A stretch of 64,000 nucleotides of DNA, from the NCBI RefSeq assembly GCF_041240605.1, contig NZ_CP162487.1:1371001-1435000 (forward strand). The letters are read 5' to 3'. The stretch comes from Xanthomonas sp. DAR 80977 (GTDB lineage: Bacteria > Pseudomonadota > Gammaproteobacteria > Xanthomonadales > Xanthomonadaceae). The translations under genes and the position numbers were made by a program. Under the pieces are notes generated by a model. The model saw nothing but the letters and a program-made list of their open reading frames with translations. It did no database searches and was not told the DNA's origin. Position 1 is the first letter of the stretch. Each line of letters opens with the position of its first letter. Shown in pieces: positions 8,442-17,530 of this stretch.

Positions 8442-9212
8442 ATGCCCAACGCCACGCCCTTGCCGCTGATCAAGCCGGCCAATTGGCTGTTCTCCAGCAT
8501 CGATATCGATACTGCCGCCTATGCGTTCTCGGCGGTGCAGCTGCCCAGCACCTACTACATGCTCGGCAATGGACCCTTCATCCGCCTGCGGCCGTTGCAC
8601 AAGTCCGGGTTCGGCATCTTCGAGAAGGACACGCGCATCGTCGGACTGTATGCCGGCCGCTGGAACGCGCAAATGAACTTCGGTCAGAACGTGCAGAACA
8701 ATGCGGGCATCCTGTACCGGGAGCTGGGCACTTCGGCGGGCGACATCGCCAACAATCTCGCGCAGTTGCAGCAGGTCACCTTGAGCACGGCGCAGATCAT
8801 CAACCAGAACACCGCGCAGAATCCTCCCGCCCTCAACGATGCCGTCGTGTTCGTCGACGCCGGCCCGCTGGCGGGCACGATCTGGGGCGGCGACGCGCAG
8901 AAGACCGCCAACCGCTATGCGCCGCTCAGGGTGGTCGATGCCCGCAATGCGGGCACCAACGCGCATACGGGCCATCCGTTCGCCACGCGCGACGCGGTGC
9001 AACAGTTCTATGCCGACCACTATCCCGGCGTGCTCGGCCAACTGATGTTGCTGGGGCAGTCGCAACAGTCCTTCGCGATCGACCTTGCGCCGAAAGGGCG
9101 GCGCTTGCCGGTCGTCGTCCATAGCGACCTGCAGTACTTCGCGCAGGACATGTTCGAGAGCCGCGACGAGCAGCTCGATTTTCTGCGCAACCTGTACATG
9201 AGCTTCGTCTGA
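8442..9212 (+). CDS. Hypothetical protein, family not recognised
   Basis: A 256-residue protein whose ATG at 8442 has AGAGGAA 7 bases upstream. There is no signal peptide from this start and no membrane segment. The composition is even, with asparagine- and glutamine-rich stretches (NFGQNVQNNAG, IINQNTAQNPP) unlike its neighbours. A conserved-looking C-terminal part reads LPVVVHSDLQYFAQDMFES. I do not recognise the family or any catalytic motif. An alternative start at 8331 would add a leucine-rich N-terminus that could act as a membrane anchor. It is flanked by a DCC gene and a convergent chemotaxis receptor, so context gives no role. Codon use is normal for the window. Confidence 0.6.
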   Translation: MPNATPLPLIKPANWLFSSIDIDTAAYAFSAVQLPSTYYMLGNGPFIRLRPLHKSGFGIFEKDTRIVGLYAGRWNAQMNFGQNVQNNAGILYRELGTSAGDIANNLAQLQQVTLSTAQIINQNTAQNPPALNDAVVFVDAGPLAGTIWGGDAQKTANRYAPLRVVDARNAGTNAHTGHPFATRDAVQQFYADHYPGVLGQLMLLGQSQQSFAIDLAPKGRRLPVVVHSDLQYFAQDMFESRDEQLDFLRNLYMSFV

Positions 9213-9287
9213 GCCGCACCGCGACGATCGCGCCAGGCTTCGCGCCGCGGCCCGCTCGCCGCTCCGCGGCAGCGCATGCGCGCCGGC

Positions 9288-11183
9288 TCAGCCGGCGCCG
9301 CGCACCAACCGGGCGACCTTGCCGCCACCCGGCTGCCCGCGGCCCGGCTCGATCCGGAACACCGCCACCGCGGTGGCCAGGCCGCCGGCCTGTTCTTCCA
9401 TGCTGCGCGCGGCGGCGGTGGCTTCCTCGACCAGCGCGGCGTTGCGCTGGGTCACCTCGTCCAGCTGCATCACCGTGCGGTTGACCTGTTCGATGCCGCT
9501 GGACTGCTCGGCGCTGGCGGCGCTGATCTCGCCGATCAGGCCGGTCACGCGCTGCACCGCGCCGACGATCTCGTGCATGGTGGCGCCGGCGCGGTTCACC
9601 AGTCCCGAGCCTTGCGTCACCTTGTCCGTGGCGTCCTCGATCAGGCTCTTGATCTCCTTGGCCGCATCCGCCGAACGCTGCGCCAGCGAGCGCACTTCCG
9701 AGGCGACCACGGCGAAACCGCGGCCCTGCTCGCCGGCGCGCGCGGCTTCCACCGCGGCATTGAGCGCGAGGATGTTGGTCTGGAAGGCGATGCCGTCGAT
9801 GACCCCGATGATCTCGCCGATGCGCCGCGACGAGGCGCTGATCGCGCTCATCGTGGCGACCACCTCGTCCATCACCTTGCCGCCGGACTGGGCGATCTCG
9901 CCGGTGCTGTGCACCAGGCCGTTGGCCTGCTGCGCGTTGTCGGCGTTCTGTTTCACCGCCGAGGTCAGTTCCTCCATCGAGCTGGCGGTCTCCTCCAGGC
10001 TCGCCGCCTGCTGCTCGGTGCGGTCGGACAGGTCGGTGTTGCCGGCGGCGATTTCCATCGAGGCGCGGCGGATCGTCTCGACCGCGCCCTGGATGCCGAC
10101 GATGATCTCGGTGAGCTTGGCCACGGTGCGGTTGGTGTCCTCGCGCAGCCGCGCGAACACGCCCTGCGCGTCGCCGTCGACGCGATGGGTGAGGTCGCCT
10201 TCGGCCAGCGCGGCCAGCGCGCTGGCCAGCGCCGCCAGGTTGCTCTCCACCGAATCGGAGATGCGGTTGACGCCCTCGGCCAGCGCCTTGAGCACGCCGT
10301 CCATCGCCGCGGTGTCGATGCGGCGGCTGAAGTCGCCGTGCGCGGCGGCCTCGATCACCGTGGTCAGCGCCTGCTCGGCATTGACCTGCGCGGTCACCTC
10401 TTCCCACTGCGCGATGGTGCCGAGGCGCACGCCGTCGGCGCTGTCGATCGGGCTGTAGACGAAGTCGATCTGGCGGCCGAAGAACGGCGCGCGCACGCGC
10501 TTGGAGCCGGTCAGCGCGCGCATGCGCTCGATCGCGGCCTGGCTGTCCGGGTAGATGTCGCCGATGCTGCCGCCGACGAACTGCTCGGCGCGGAACTCGG
10601 GGCGGAAGCGCTGCACGTCCGGCTCGATCGCGCGCAGCATCTGCAGCAGCTTGCGGTTGGCGAAGTGCACGCGGCCGTCGTCGTCGGCGATGCGGACCAT
10701 GGTGTCCAGGTCGTCCAGCGCCTGGATCACGAAGCGGCCGTGGCGCAGTTCGGCCTCGGTCTCGGCCTGGCGTGCGGCCAGCCGCGCCTGTGCGGTCTGC
10801 AGCGCGCGCAGCAGCGCGCCTTCGGCATCGTTGCCGGCCGGCTCGAGGCGTTGTTCGAAGCGGCCTTCGCCCAGCGCCTGTACCGCCTGCACGGCGCGTT
10901 GCAGCGATGGCGCCGCGTGCCGCGCGAGGGCCCAGTACAGCGCCGCCGCCAGCAGCGCCGCGGCGACCAGCGCCGGCGCCAGGCGCGCCAGCGCCGGTCC
11001 GTTCGGCCCGAGCTGGCGGCCGAGATGCAACGCGTACAGCGCCATCGCCAGCAGGCCCAACGCATAGGCCAGGGCGAACAGCAGCGCGCGCGGATGCAGG
11101 CGCGTGCTGCCGGCCGGGCGGAGAGGTGGGGCGTCTGGCAAGGTCATGGCGGCTACCGGCTGGGAAGCATCAGAGCAGTCCAT
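9288..11183 (-). CDS. Methyl-accepting chemotaxis protein with PAS and HAMP domains
   Basis: A 631-residue receptor. Two close membrane segments lie at about 34-54 and 68-88, so it has almost no periplasmic domain. A PAS-like region runs from about 150 to 260 ([30 protein letters not shown]). HAMP-type segments follow ([22 protein letters not shown]), then the long coiled-coil signalling domain. The hairpin tip reads [20 protein letters not shown] and is family-perfect. QEExxxL-like methylation helices flank it. The PAS domain suggests sensing of an internal cue such as redox or energy state. No che genes are adjacent. ATG at 11145-11147 is an alternative start, 12 residues shorter; neither has a strong ribosome site. 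Confidence 0.92.
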   Translation of the reverse strand: MDCSDASQPVAAMTLPDAPPLRPAGSTRLHPRALLFALAYALGLLAMALYALHLGRQLGPNGPALARLAPALVAAALLAAALYWALARHAAPSLQRAVQAVQALGEGRFEQRLEPAGNDAEGALLRALQTAQARLAARQAETEAELRHGRFVIQALDDLDTMVRIADDDGRVHFANRKLLQMLRAIEPDVQRFRPEFRAEQFVGGSIGDIYPDSQAAIERMRALTGSKRVRAPFFGRQIDFVYSPIDSADGVRLGTIAQWEEVTAQVNAEQALTTVIEAAAHGDFSRRIDTAAMDGVLKALAEGVNRISDSVESNLAALASALAALAEGDLTHRVDGDAQGVFARLREDTNRTVAKLTEIIVGIQGAVETIRRASMEIAAGNTDLSDRTEQQAASLEETASSMEELTSAVKQNADNAQQANGLVHSTGEIAQSGGKVMDEVVATMSAISASSRRIGEIIGVIDGIAFQTNILALNAAVEAARAGEQGRGFAVVASEVRSLAQRSADAAKEIKSLIEDATDKVTQGSGLVNRAGATMHEIVGAVQRVTGLIGEISAASAEQSSGIEQVNRTVMQLDEVTQRNAALVEEATAAARSMEEQAGGLATAVAVFRIEPGRGQPGGGKVARLVRGAG

Positions 11184-11483
11184 TCACGTCGGCGATGCTT
11201 CGTGAATGTGCTCTCCAGTATCGGCCCGCAGCCTCGCCGGCTTGACCTCGGCGCCGACCGTTCGTCGGAAAGGCAGCTGAATAGGCGAGCTAGGTCGCTG
11301 AAAATCCTGATTTTTTTGTTGCGGTGCAATAAGCCGCGCGGCACCGGCACCGGCCGCGGCCGCTGTCGCCAGCGGCGCGGTCGCGCGCGCCCGTCGCCGT
11401 TGGCGGCGGCAGCTTCCGGCGGACACAGGACCGGCCGTCTTGCGACGGCCGGCCGGGGGCGAGCGGAGCAGCAACGCGGGCGG
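11184..11483. other. Intergenic region upstream of the chemotaxis receptor
   Basis: Exactly 300 bases between the receptor start and the gcd stop. It contains a run of T at about 11308-11316 inside a locally AT-rich patch (ATCCTGATTTTTTTG), plausibly part of the receptor promoter on the minus strand. A self-complementary GCGACGGCC-type stretch near 11440-11455 may end gcd transcription. No gene is seen. Confidence 0.4.
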
Positions 11484-13952
11484 TTATTTCGCCGCCGCGG
11501 CGTCCGGCAGGGTCCAGGCGATCACGCTGTCGCCGGGCTTGGTTTCCATGCGGTCGTGGCCGCCGATCGCGGCGACGATGTACTGCTTGCCGTCGACCGT
11601 GTAGCTCAGCGGCGCGGCCTGCGGGCCGGCCGGCACCCGCACTTCCCACAGCAGCTTGCCGGTCTGGGTGTCGTAGCCGCGCAGGAAGTTGTCCAGCGCG
11701 GCGCCGATGAAGGTGACGCCGCCGGCGGTGGCCAGCGAGCCGCTGTTGTTCGGCGTGCCCAGCTCGAACTTCATCTTCGACGGGATGCCCATCGGGCCCT
11801 GGTCGTAGCCGGTGCCCAGCGGACGCCGCCAGATCACCTGCTGGGTGCGCAGGTCCACGCCGGAGATGTAGCCCCACGGCGGGGCGATGCACGGCGTGTT
11901 CAGCGGCGACATCCACGGTTCCTTGCGCGCGCCGTAGGCCAGGCCTTCCTGCGCCATGTAGCCGGGGGTCTTGCTCTTGCCGTTGAACACCGAGACCACG
12001 CCCAGCTCGTCCATCTTCTGCCGCGGGTACACGTTCTCGGTGTACGGCAGGCGGTTGCTGTTCATCACCATGATGCCGCGCTGCAGGTCCACCGACACGC
12101 CGCCCCAGTTGATGCCGCCGTGGTTGCCGGTGAACGACAGCGAGCCGCCCAGGCTGGGCGGGGTGAACATGCCCTGGTAGCGCAGCTGCTTGAACTGGAT
12201 GCGGCAGGCCAGCTGGTCGAACGGGGTGATGCCCCAGGCGTCGGATTCGACGATGGTCTCGTAGCCCTTGCTCGGCGCGCCGACGGTGTTGGGCATGCCC
12301 GGCGACACCGGCTGGGTCTTGGCGGTCCAGTCGCCGTGGTCGGTGCCCTGCGGCACCGGCAGTTGCTGCACCGGCATGATCGGCTTGCCGGTCTCGCGGT
12401 CGAGCACGAACACCTGGCCGGACTTGGTGGCCTGGATCACCGCCGGGCGCGTGCCGCCGCCGGGGACCGGGAAATCCACCAGGTTCGGCTGCGGGCCGAT
12501 GTCGTAGTCCCACAGGTCGTGGTTGACCGTGCGGAAGTGCCAGCGCTCCTTGCCGGTGGCCGCGTCCACGGCGACCAGCGAGGCGGTGTATTCCTCTTCC
12601 TGCGGGGTGCGGCCCTTGCCGAAGAAGTCGCCGGAGGCGTTGCCGGTGGGCAGGTAGACCAGGCCCAGCTCGTCGTCGGCGGCCATCAGCGACCACACGT
12701 TCGGGGTGGAACGGGTATAGGTCTGCCCGGCCGGCGGCGCGGCGTCGATCGCCGGGTTGCCCAGGTCCCAGGCCCAGCGCAGCTGGCCGCTGACCGCGTC
12801 GAAGGCGCGCACCACGCCCGACGGCGCATCGCGTTCCTGGCCGTCGCGGACCTGGCCGGTGGGCTGGATCACCACCCCGCGCATCACCACCGGCGGCGAG
12901 GTCGGGCCGACGAAGCCGGGCTTGGTGTTGCCGGTGTCCTTGTTCAGGTCGACGTAGCCGTGGTCGCCGAAGCTCTCGCACAGCTTGCCGGTGGCCGCGT
13001 CGAGCGCGCCCAGGCGGCCATCGACCATCGGCCAGAAGATGCGCTTGGCGCATTCGGCGACCGGGGTGGTGGCCTCGAAGTAGGACACGCCGCGGCAGGT
13101 GGTGGCGGCGACGCCGGCCATCGCCTTGGGGTTGGTCTTGGGGTCGAAGCGCCAGCGCTCCTTGCCGGTCGTGGCCTCGACCGCGATCACCTTCTGCGTG
13201 GGCGTGCAGATGTAGACCAGGTCGCCGACCTTCAGCGGCGTGTTCTGGAACGCATAGCCGAGCTTGGAGCCGGCCGGCTTGAGGTCGCCGGTATGGAATT
13301 CCCAGGCGATCTTCAGGTCCTTGACGTTGGCCGGGGTGATCTGCGCGCCGGGGCTGTAGTGGTTGGACAGGTTGGAGCCGGCATAGGCGGTCCAGTTGCC
13401 GGCGTCGTGGTTGGCGGCGACGTTGCCGTCGGGGCTGTTCACCGTGGCGCGGCTGAACGCGGCCTGCGGCCGCTGCGCGGCCAGCGCGGGGTCGGCCAGC
13501 TCGATCGTGCGCGGGAACAGCAGCGGACCGAACACCAGCAGTGCGCCGAGCACCGGCAGCACGCCGGCGACCAGCGCGTAGCCCAGCCCGGACAGCGGCG
13601 CCAGGCGCCGGCGTGCCACCTTCCAGAACGGCAACAGCAGCAGGCCGAGCACCGAGATCATCGCCAGGCGCGGGATCAGCGCCCAGCCGTCGAGGCCGAC
13701 TTCGGCCAGCGCCCAGGCGATGGTCGCGGCCAGGGTCAGGCCGAACAGCCACAGCCCGGCGCGCCGGCCCAGGGCCAGCAGCACGCCGGACGCGGCCAGG
13801 GCGAGGCCGGCCAGCAGGTAGTACCAGGAGCCGCCGACGGCGACGAGTTGCGCGCCCATGGCGGCCAGGGCGGCGCCGATCAGGGCGATGACCACGGCAT
13901 AGGCGACGAACAGCCAGGTGCCGGGTCCGTGTTGCGGGGAATGAGCGGTCAT
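11484..13952 (-). CDS. gcd: Membrane-bound PQQ-dependent glucose dehydrogenase
   Basis: An 822-residue quinoprotein, close to the family's usual 800. The N-terminus carries about five membrane segments (residues 10-135). The rest is an eight-bladed periplasmic propeller with tryptophan-docking phrases: NWTAYAGSNLSNHYSPGAQITPANV, WRFDPKTNPKAM, ATTCRGVSYF, WHFRTVNHDLWDYDIGPQPNL, and the late GGLATAGG-like stretch (NNSGSLATAGGVTFIGAALDNFLRGYD). It oxidises glucose to gluconolactone in the periplasm and passes electrons to ubiquinone. The ATG at 13950-13952 was chosen because it gives the standard short cytoplasmic leader; longer in-frame extensions are proline/arginine-rich shadow sequence. No pqq genes are in this window. 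Confidence 0.95.
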   Translation of the reverse strand: MTAHSPQHGPGTWLFVAYAVVIALIGAALAAMGAQLVAVGGSWYYLLAGLALAASGVLLALGRRAGLWLFGLTLAATIAWALAEVGLDGWALIPRLAMISVLGLLLLPFWKVARRRLAPLSGLGYALVAGVLPVLGALLVFGPLLFPRTIELADPALAAQRPQAAFSRATVNSPDGNVAANHDAGNWTAYAGSNLSNHYSPGAQITPANVKDLKIAWEFHTGDLKPAGSKLGYAFQNTPLKVGDLVYICTPTQKVIAVEATTGKERWRFDPKTNPKAMAGVAATTCRGVSYFEATTPVAECAKRIFWPMVDGRLGALDAATGKLCESFGDHGYVDLNKDTGNTKPGFVGPTSPPVVMRGVVIQPTGQVRDGQERDAPSGVVRAFDAVSGQLRWAWDLGNPAIDAAPPAGQTYTRSTPNVWSLMAADDELGLVYLPTGNASGDFFGKGRTPQEEEYTASLVAVDAATGKERWHFRTVNHDLWDYDIGPQPNLVDFPVPGGGTRPAVIQATKSGQVFVLDRETGKPIMPVQQLPVPQGTDHGDWTAKTQPVSPGMPNTVGAPSKGYETIVESDAWGITPFDQLACRIQFKQLRYQGMFTPPSLGGSLSFTGNHGGINWGGVSVDLQRGIMVMNSNRLPYTENVYPRQKMDELGVVSVFNGKSKTPGYMAQEGLAYGARKEPWMSPLNTPCIAPPWGYISGVDLRTQQVIWRRPLGTGYDQGPMGIPSKMKFELGTPNNSGSLATAGGVTFIGAALDNFLRGYDTQTGKLLWEVRVPAGPQAAPLSYTVDGKQYIVAAIGGHDRMETKPGDSVIAWTLPDAAAAK

Positions 13953-14557
13953 GGAATCGGGTCTGCAGGAGATCCGGCGGCGCCGCGCTGGCGCGTGGGG
14001 ATCGTGGAGGGGAACTGGGCGCTGGTTCGGCCGCATCGGCGGCGACCTGGCGCACAACGACCACGCCGCGCTCCCCTCCCAGGGTATCGACGCGCGGCGT
14101 ATTGGGGCGCAATTTTAAAGCAAGCCGCGTGCGCAGTCCGTGACCTGACAGAACCTTGCGTCCTGCGCTTGCGCTGTGGTGCCTGCCGCGCTGCGTGGGC
14201 AGGCGGGCTCCGCTCGGCGCGGCGCTGAGCGGGGCGAGCGCGCTGCATGGGCGCAGTTTCAAGGTCCTGAGGGGCGCCGGGCGGTGAGGTCGGACCGAAC
14301 CGTTCGTCCTGATCGGCGCGATGCGGTGCATGCGGTCGGAGTGGGATCGGCGTCACCCGGGCCGTGACGGTACGCCGTGCGGTGCGTCGTCCGCGTGGCC
14401 TGCCCGAGGCCGGAGGATGCTCCATGCGCGGGCAGCGCCAAGCCGGTTCAGTGCGCGCGCGTCGCCTCGCAGGGGCGGGCGATCAAGCTGTTTACAGCGT
14501 GGCTGCGCCCATGCTCTATGCTCCAGCCACGTTGCGCCGACCCGAGAAGGATCTTCG
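13953..14557. other. Long divergent intergenic region, no gene seen
   Basis: 605 bases between the divergent gcd and amidase starts. An AT-rich patch GCAATTTTAAAGC near 14109-14121 stands out and could be a promoter core for gcd. The remainder is GC-rich, with frames open only through codon bias. No repeat, tRNA or hairpin with a T-tract was found. Confidence 0.45.
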
Positions 14558-15589
14558 ATGGCCAATCCGCCGAGCGTTCGACTCCCCAGCGATCCGCTGC
14601 ATCCCGACCACGAGATGTACCAGCGCCTGCTGAGCGGCGTCCAGGATCTGCATCGCGGCACGCCCGAGCAGAATGCCAACCTGGCGGCTGCCCTGTACGC
14701 CGATGTCCGCACGCGGCAACCGCATATGGCGGCGCGCGATATCGGCCAGGTGGTGGCAAGCGATCCGGGTGCGCGACACCCGTCCGTGCTCGCACTGCCC
14801 AGGGCCGGTTACCACACGCACGATCCCGATCCAGCGGCATTGCGATTCGGCGCGCCGCTGGAAGCCGCCTCGCGGCCCGCGCCGCAATCGCTGGCGCCGT
14901 TCGGACGCGCAACCACCATCGGCCAGGACGGCTTCCTGACCGATCCGGGCATCACCCGCACGCCGGTCGCAAGAATCGAACATGGCGCCATGCCGCAGGT
15001 GAACGGCATCGTGCTGCACCGGACCGACTCGAATACCGCGGCGGGCACGCTGAATACCTGGCGGACGCGTGCGGACGCGACGGGTGCCCACTTCCTGATC
15101 GACACCGACGGCACCATCCACCAGACCGTCAGCGTCGACCGGCAGGCCTGGCACGTGGGCCCGGTGCGCTCGCGCGGCGAAGTGGAGGGGACGATCACGC
15201 CGGGCGACCAGCGCGAACTCGATGCCGCCAGGGGCACGACGCCCGAGTGGCAGGCGCCGGCGGTGCGGGCGGTCAGCGGCGTCGAATCCACGCGGCCGTA
15301 TCCCGAGCGCTATCCGACCAACGGCGACAGCGTCGGGATCGAGGTCGTCGGCCGCTACAACGCGGCAACGCAGGCATGGGACCCGCCGACCGCCGCGCAG
15401 AGGGCGTCCATTCAACGGCTGGTGGGAACGTTGCAGAACAACTTCGGGCTAAACGACCATGACGTGTATCAGCACGATGTCATTTCGCGCAAAACCCCCG
15501 GCGAAGGCGCAGGCCTTTATACGCCTGCCGTGCCTGCTGCTCCTGCTGCCGATGCTCCTGGGGTGTCACCCGCAGGCCCGAGCCGATAG
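14558..15589 (+). CDS. Amidase_2/PGRP-type peptidoglycan amidase, putative X-T4SS antibacterial effector
   Basis: A 343-residue protein with no signal peptide; ATG 14558 has GAGAAGG 7 bases upstream. Residues 11-68 begin DPLHPDHEMYQ, then NLAAALYADVRT and DIGQVVAS. This closely follows the opening of the XVIPCD, the domain that takes effectors to the Xanthomonas bacteria-killing type IV secretion system, although that domain normally sits at the C-terminus. From about 140 there is an N-acetylmuramoyl-L-alanine amidase fold: IVLHRTDSN (zinc His154), GAHFLIDTDGTIHQTV, AWHVG (His199), SVGIEVVGRY, and HDVISRKTPGEG (His306, Lys312). A lipoprotein gene overlaps its 3' end by 113 bases. A cytoplasmic amidase with a secretion-like domain and an overlapping periplasmic lipoprotein suggests an effector. 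A T6SS or phage-lysin origin remains possible. Confidence 0.72.
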   Translation: MANPPSVRLPSDPLHPDHEMYQRLLSGVQDLHRGTPEQNANLAAALYADVRTRQPHMAARDIGQVVASDPGARHPSVLALPRAGYHTHDPDPAALRFGAPLEAASRPAPQSLAPFGRATTIGQDGFLTDPGITRTPVARIEHGAMPQVNGIVLHRTDSNTAAGTLNTWRTRADATGAHFLIDTDGTIHQTVSVDRQAWHVGPVRSRGEVEGTITPGDQRELDAARGTTPEWQAPAVRAVSGVESTRPYPERYPTNGDSVGIEVVGRYNAATQAWDPPTAAQRASIQRLVGTLQNNFGLNDHDVYQHDVISRKTPGEGAGLYTPAVPAAPAADAPGVSPAGPSR

Positions 15590-15947
15590 CCGCAGGCCGG
15601 AGCTGAGCGTCATCGAGATCTCGAAGGCGGTCTACCGGCCTGCGCCAGGCGCCGCCAGGCTGGCCAAGGAGGAGGCGATGTGCAGCGCCTGGTCGCTGGA
15701 CCGGACGCAGGCGCAATCCTTCTTCGGCCTGAGCAGGGAACTGCGCGAGGGAGAACTGCACGACTTCGACTGGTTGCCCTGCTCGATCAAGGGCCGCGTG
15801 CAGGCGCAGGGACGCGTCTGGGAGTTCGAGATCAATGCCGCGGGCACCAGCACCTGGCGCAACGGCGACCAGGCGCGGATGCTGGGATGCTCGCAAGCTG
15901 CGTGCGAGCCGTTCGTGCTGTTGATGCCGGATGGCGGCGGGCAGTAG
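15477..15947 (+). CDS. Periplasmic lipoprotein, putative immunity protein of the amidase
   Basis: About 156 residues. A basic n-region and a leucine-rich core end in the lipobox LLGC (Cys30), followed by HPQ, so it should be lipidated and face the periplasm. The mature part (about 125 residues) has four further cysteines (MCSAW, WLPCSI, LGCSQAACEPF) that could form disulfides. I do not recognise the fold. It overlaps the amidase gene by 113 bases in another frame and must be made with it. ATG 15459 is an alternative start six residues upstream; neither has a clear ribosome site, consistent with coupled translation. Immunity function is inferred from the pairing: X-T4SS immunity proteins are typically such lipoproteins encoded beside the effector. 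Confidence 0.72.
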   Translation: MSFRAKPPAKAQAFIRLPCLLLLLPMLLGCHPQARADSRRPELSVIEISKAVYRPAPGAARLAKEEAMCSAWSLDRTQAQSFFGLSRELREGELHDFDWLPCSIKGRVQAQGRVWEFEINAAGTSTWRNGDQARMLGCSQAACEPFVLLMPDGGGQ

Positions 15948-16162
15948 TCGCGCAAGCCCGTCCGGATCGCTTCGAAACCTGATTCGCAATCTCCACGCCC
16001 CGCATCCGCCACGGCCACTCGCCGTCGAACCGCGGCTCGTGCGAGGCGCCGGCGATCGACGGGACGCGTGGCCGGGTCGTTCGCGAAAGGCCCGGGTCTG
16101 CGGAGAGCGTTGTGCCGGGGCGCACGCATCGCGGCGCCGGCGTTGGCCGCGGCAGGCGTGGC

Positions 16163-17530
16163 TCAGCGGCGCTCCAGCGCCTGCAGGTAGCGCTGCCGCC
16201 ACACGCCGATGTCGTTCTTGCGCAGGTGTTCCATCATGGTCTGCCAGCGCTCGATGCGCTTGGCCTTGGGCAGCGAGGCGGCGGTGGCGATCGCATCGGC
16301 GACGCCGTCCAGGTCGTGCGGATTGACCAGCAGCGCTTCCTTCAGTTCGTCGGCGGCGCCGGCCAGCAGCGACAGCACTAGCACGCCGGGATTCTCCGGG
16401 TCCTGCGCGGCCACGTATTCCTTGGCCACCAGGTTCATGCCGTCGCGCAGCGGCGTCACCAGCCCGACCTGGGCGGCGCGGTAGAAGCCGGTCAGGGTGG
16501 CATGGGTGAAGTTGCGGTTGACGTAGCGCAGCGGCGTCCAGTCCGGCTCGGCGTGGCCGCCGTTGATGTGCCCGGCGATCTGCTCGAGCTGGTTGCGCAA
16601 CTGCTTGTACTCGGTGACGTCGCCGCGCGAGACCGGCGCGATCTGCAGGTAGGTGAGGCTGCCGCGCTGGTCCGGGTGCCGCTCCAGGTAGCGCTCGAAA
16701 CCGAGGAAGCGTTCGGGCAGGCCCTTGGAGTAGTCCAGCCGGTCCACGCCGATCGCCAGCTGGCGATCGCGCAGGCTGCTGCGCAGGTCGCGCACCGCCG
16801 GCTTGCCCACCGCCGCGCGCGCCTGCTGCGCGATCAGTTCGGTGTCGATGCCGATCGGGAATTTCTCGGCGCGGAAGCGGCGCCCGCCGGGCGCTTCCAG
16901 CACGCCGTCCTTGATCACCTTGCCGCCGCCGAACAGGCGCACGTAGGCCTGGAAGCGGTCCACGTCGCGCTGGGTCTGGAAGCCGACCAGGTCGTAGGCG
17001 TAGAAGCCGGAGAACAGCCGCGCATGGTCGGGCAGGGCCTGGATCAGGTCGGCCGAGGGGAACGGCACGTGCAGGAAGAAGCCGATGCGGCAGCCGATGC
17101 CGCGCTCGCGCAGCAGCGAGGCCAGCGGGATCAGGTGGTAGTCGTGGATCCACACCGTGTCGTCTTCGCGCAGCAGCGGCGCCAGCTTCTCGGCGAACAT
17201 CGCGTTGACCCGGCGGTAGCCTTCGCGGGTGGCGCGGTCGTAGTCGACCAAGTCCAGGCGGAAGTGCAGCAGCGGCCACAGCGTGCGGTTGGCGAAGCCG
17301 TTGTAGTACGCGTCCAGGTCGGCGCGGTTGAGGTCCATGGTGACGAAGCGGATGTCGCCCTGGGTCTGCTCGTGCATCGCGCCGCTGTCGCCGCGCACGG
17401 TCTTGCCGCTCCAGCCGAACCAGACCCCGCCGCGTTCCTTCAACGCGGCGAGCAAGCCCACCGCCAGGCCGCCGGCGCGGTTCTCGCCGGGCAAGGCCAC
17501 GCGGTTGGATACCACCACCAATCTGCTCAT
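16163..17530 (-). CDS. otsA: Trehalose-6-phosphate synthase
   Basis: A 455-residue GT20 glycosyltransferase joining UDP-glucose and glucose 6-phosphate. Typical motifs are present in order: LVVVSNRVALP and GGLAVGLLAAL at the N-terminus, WPLLHFRLD, VWIHDYHLIPLASLLRE, FFLHVPFPSADL, GFQTQRD, DRLDYSKGLPERF, and a C-terminal GMNLVAKEYVAAQ. The start ATG overlaps the stop of the GH15 gene by four bases (ATGA), so it is coupled to it and is the last gene of the otsB-GH15-otsA operon. Trehalose serves osmotic and desiccation tolerance. Confidence 0.96.
   Translation of the reverse strand: MSRLVVVSNRVALPGENRAGGLAVGLLAALKERGGVWFGWSGKTVRGDSGAMHEQTQGDIRFVTMDLNRADLDAYYNGFANRTLWPLLHFRLDLVDYDRATREGYRRVNAMFAEKLAPLLREDDTVWIHDYHLIPLASLLRERGIGCRIGFFLHVPFPSADLIQALPDHARLFSGFYAYDLVGFQTQRDVDRFQAYVRLFGGGKVIKDGVLEAPGGRRFRAEKFPIGIDTELIAQQARAAVGKPAVRDLRSSLRDRQLAIGVDRLDYSKGLPERFLGFERYLERHPDQRGSLTYLQIAPVSRGDVTEYKQLRNQLEQIAGHINGGHAEPDWTPLRYVNRNFTHATLTGFYRAAQVGLVTPLRDGMNLVAKEYVAAQDPENPGVLVLSLLAGAADELKEALLVNPHDLDGVADAIATAASLPKAKRIERWQTMMEHLRKNDIGVWRQRYLQALERR

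Noticed and set aside
9276-14228. A 1650-codon open frame on the plus strand covering the chemotaxis receptor and glucose dehydrogenase genes
   Set aside because: It is antisense to two clear genes, with a low-complexity Arg/Ala/Gly/His composition typical of the antisense shadow of high-GC coding sequence, and no ribosome site or domain.
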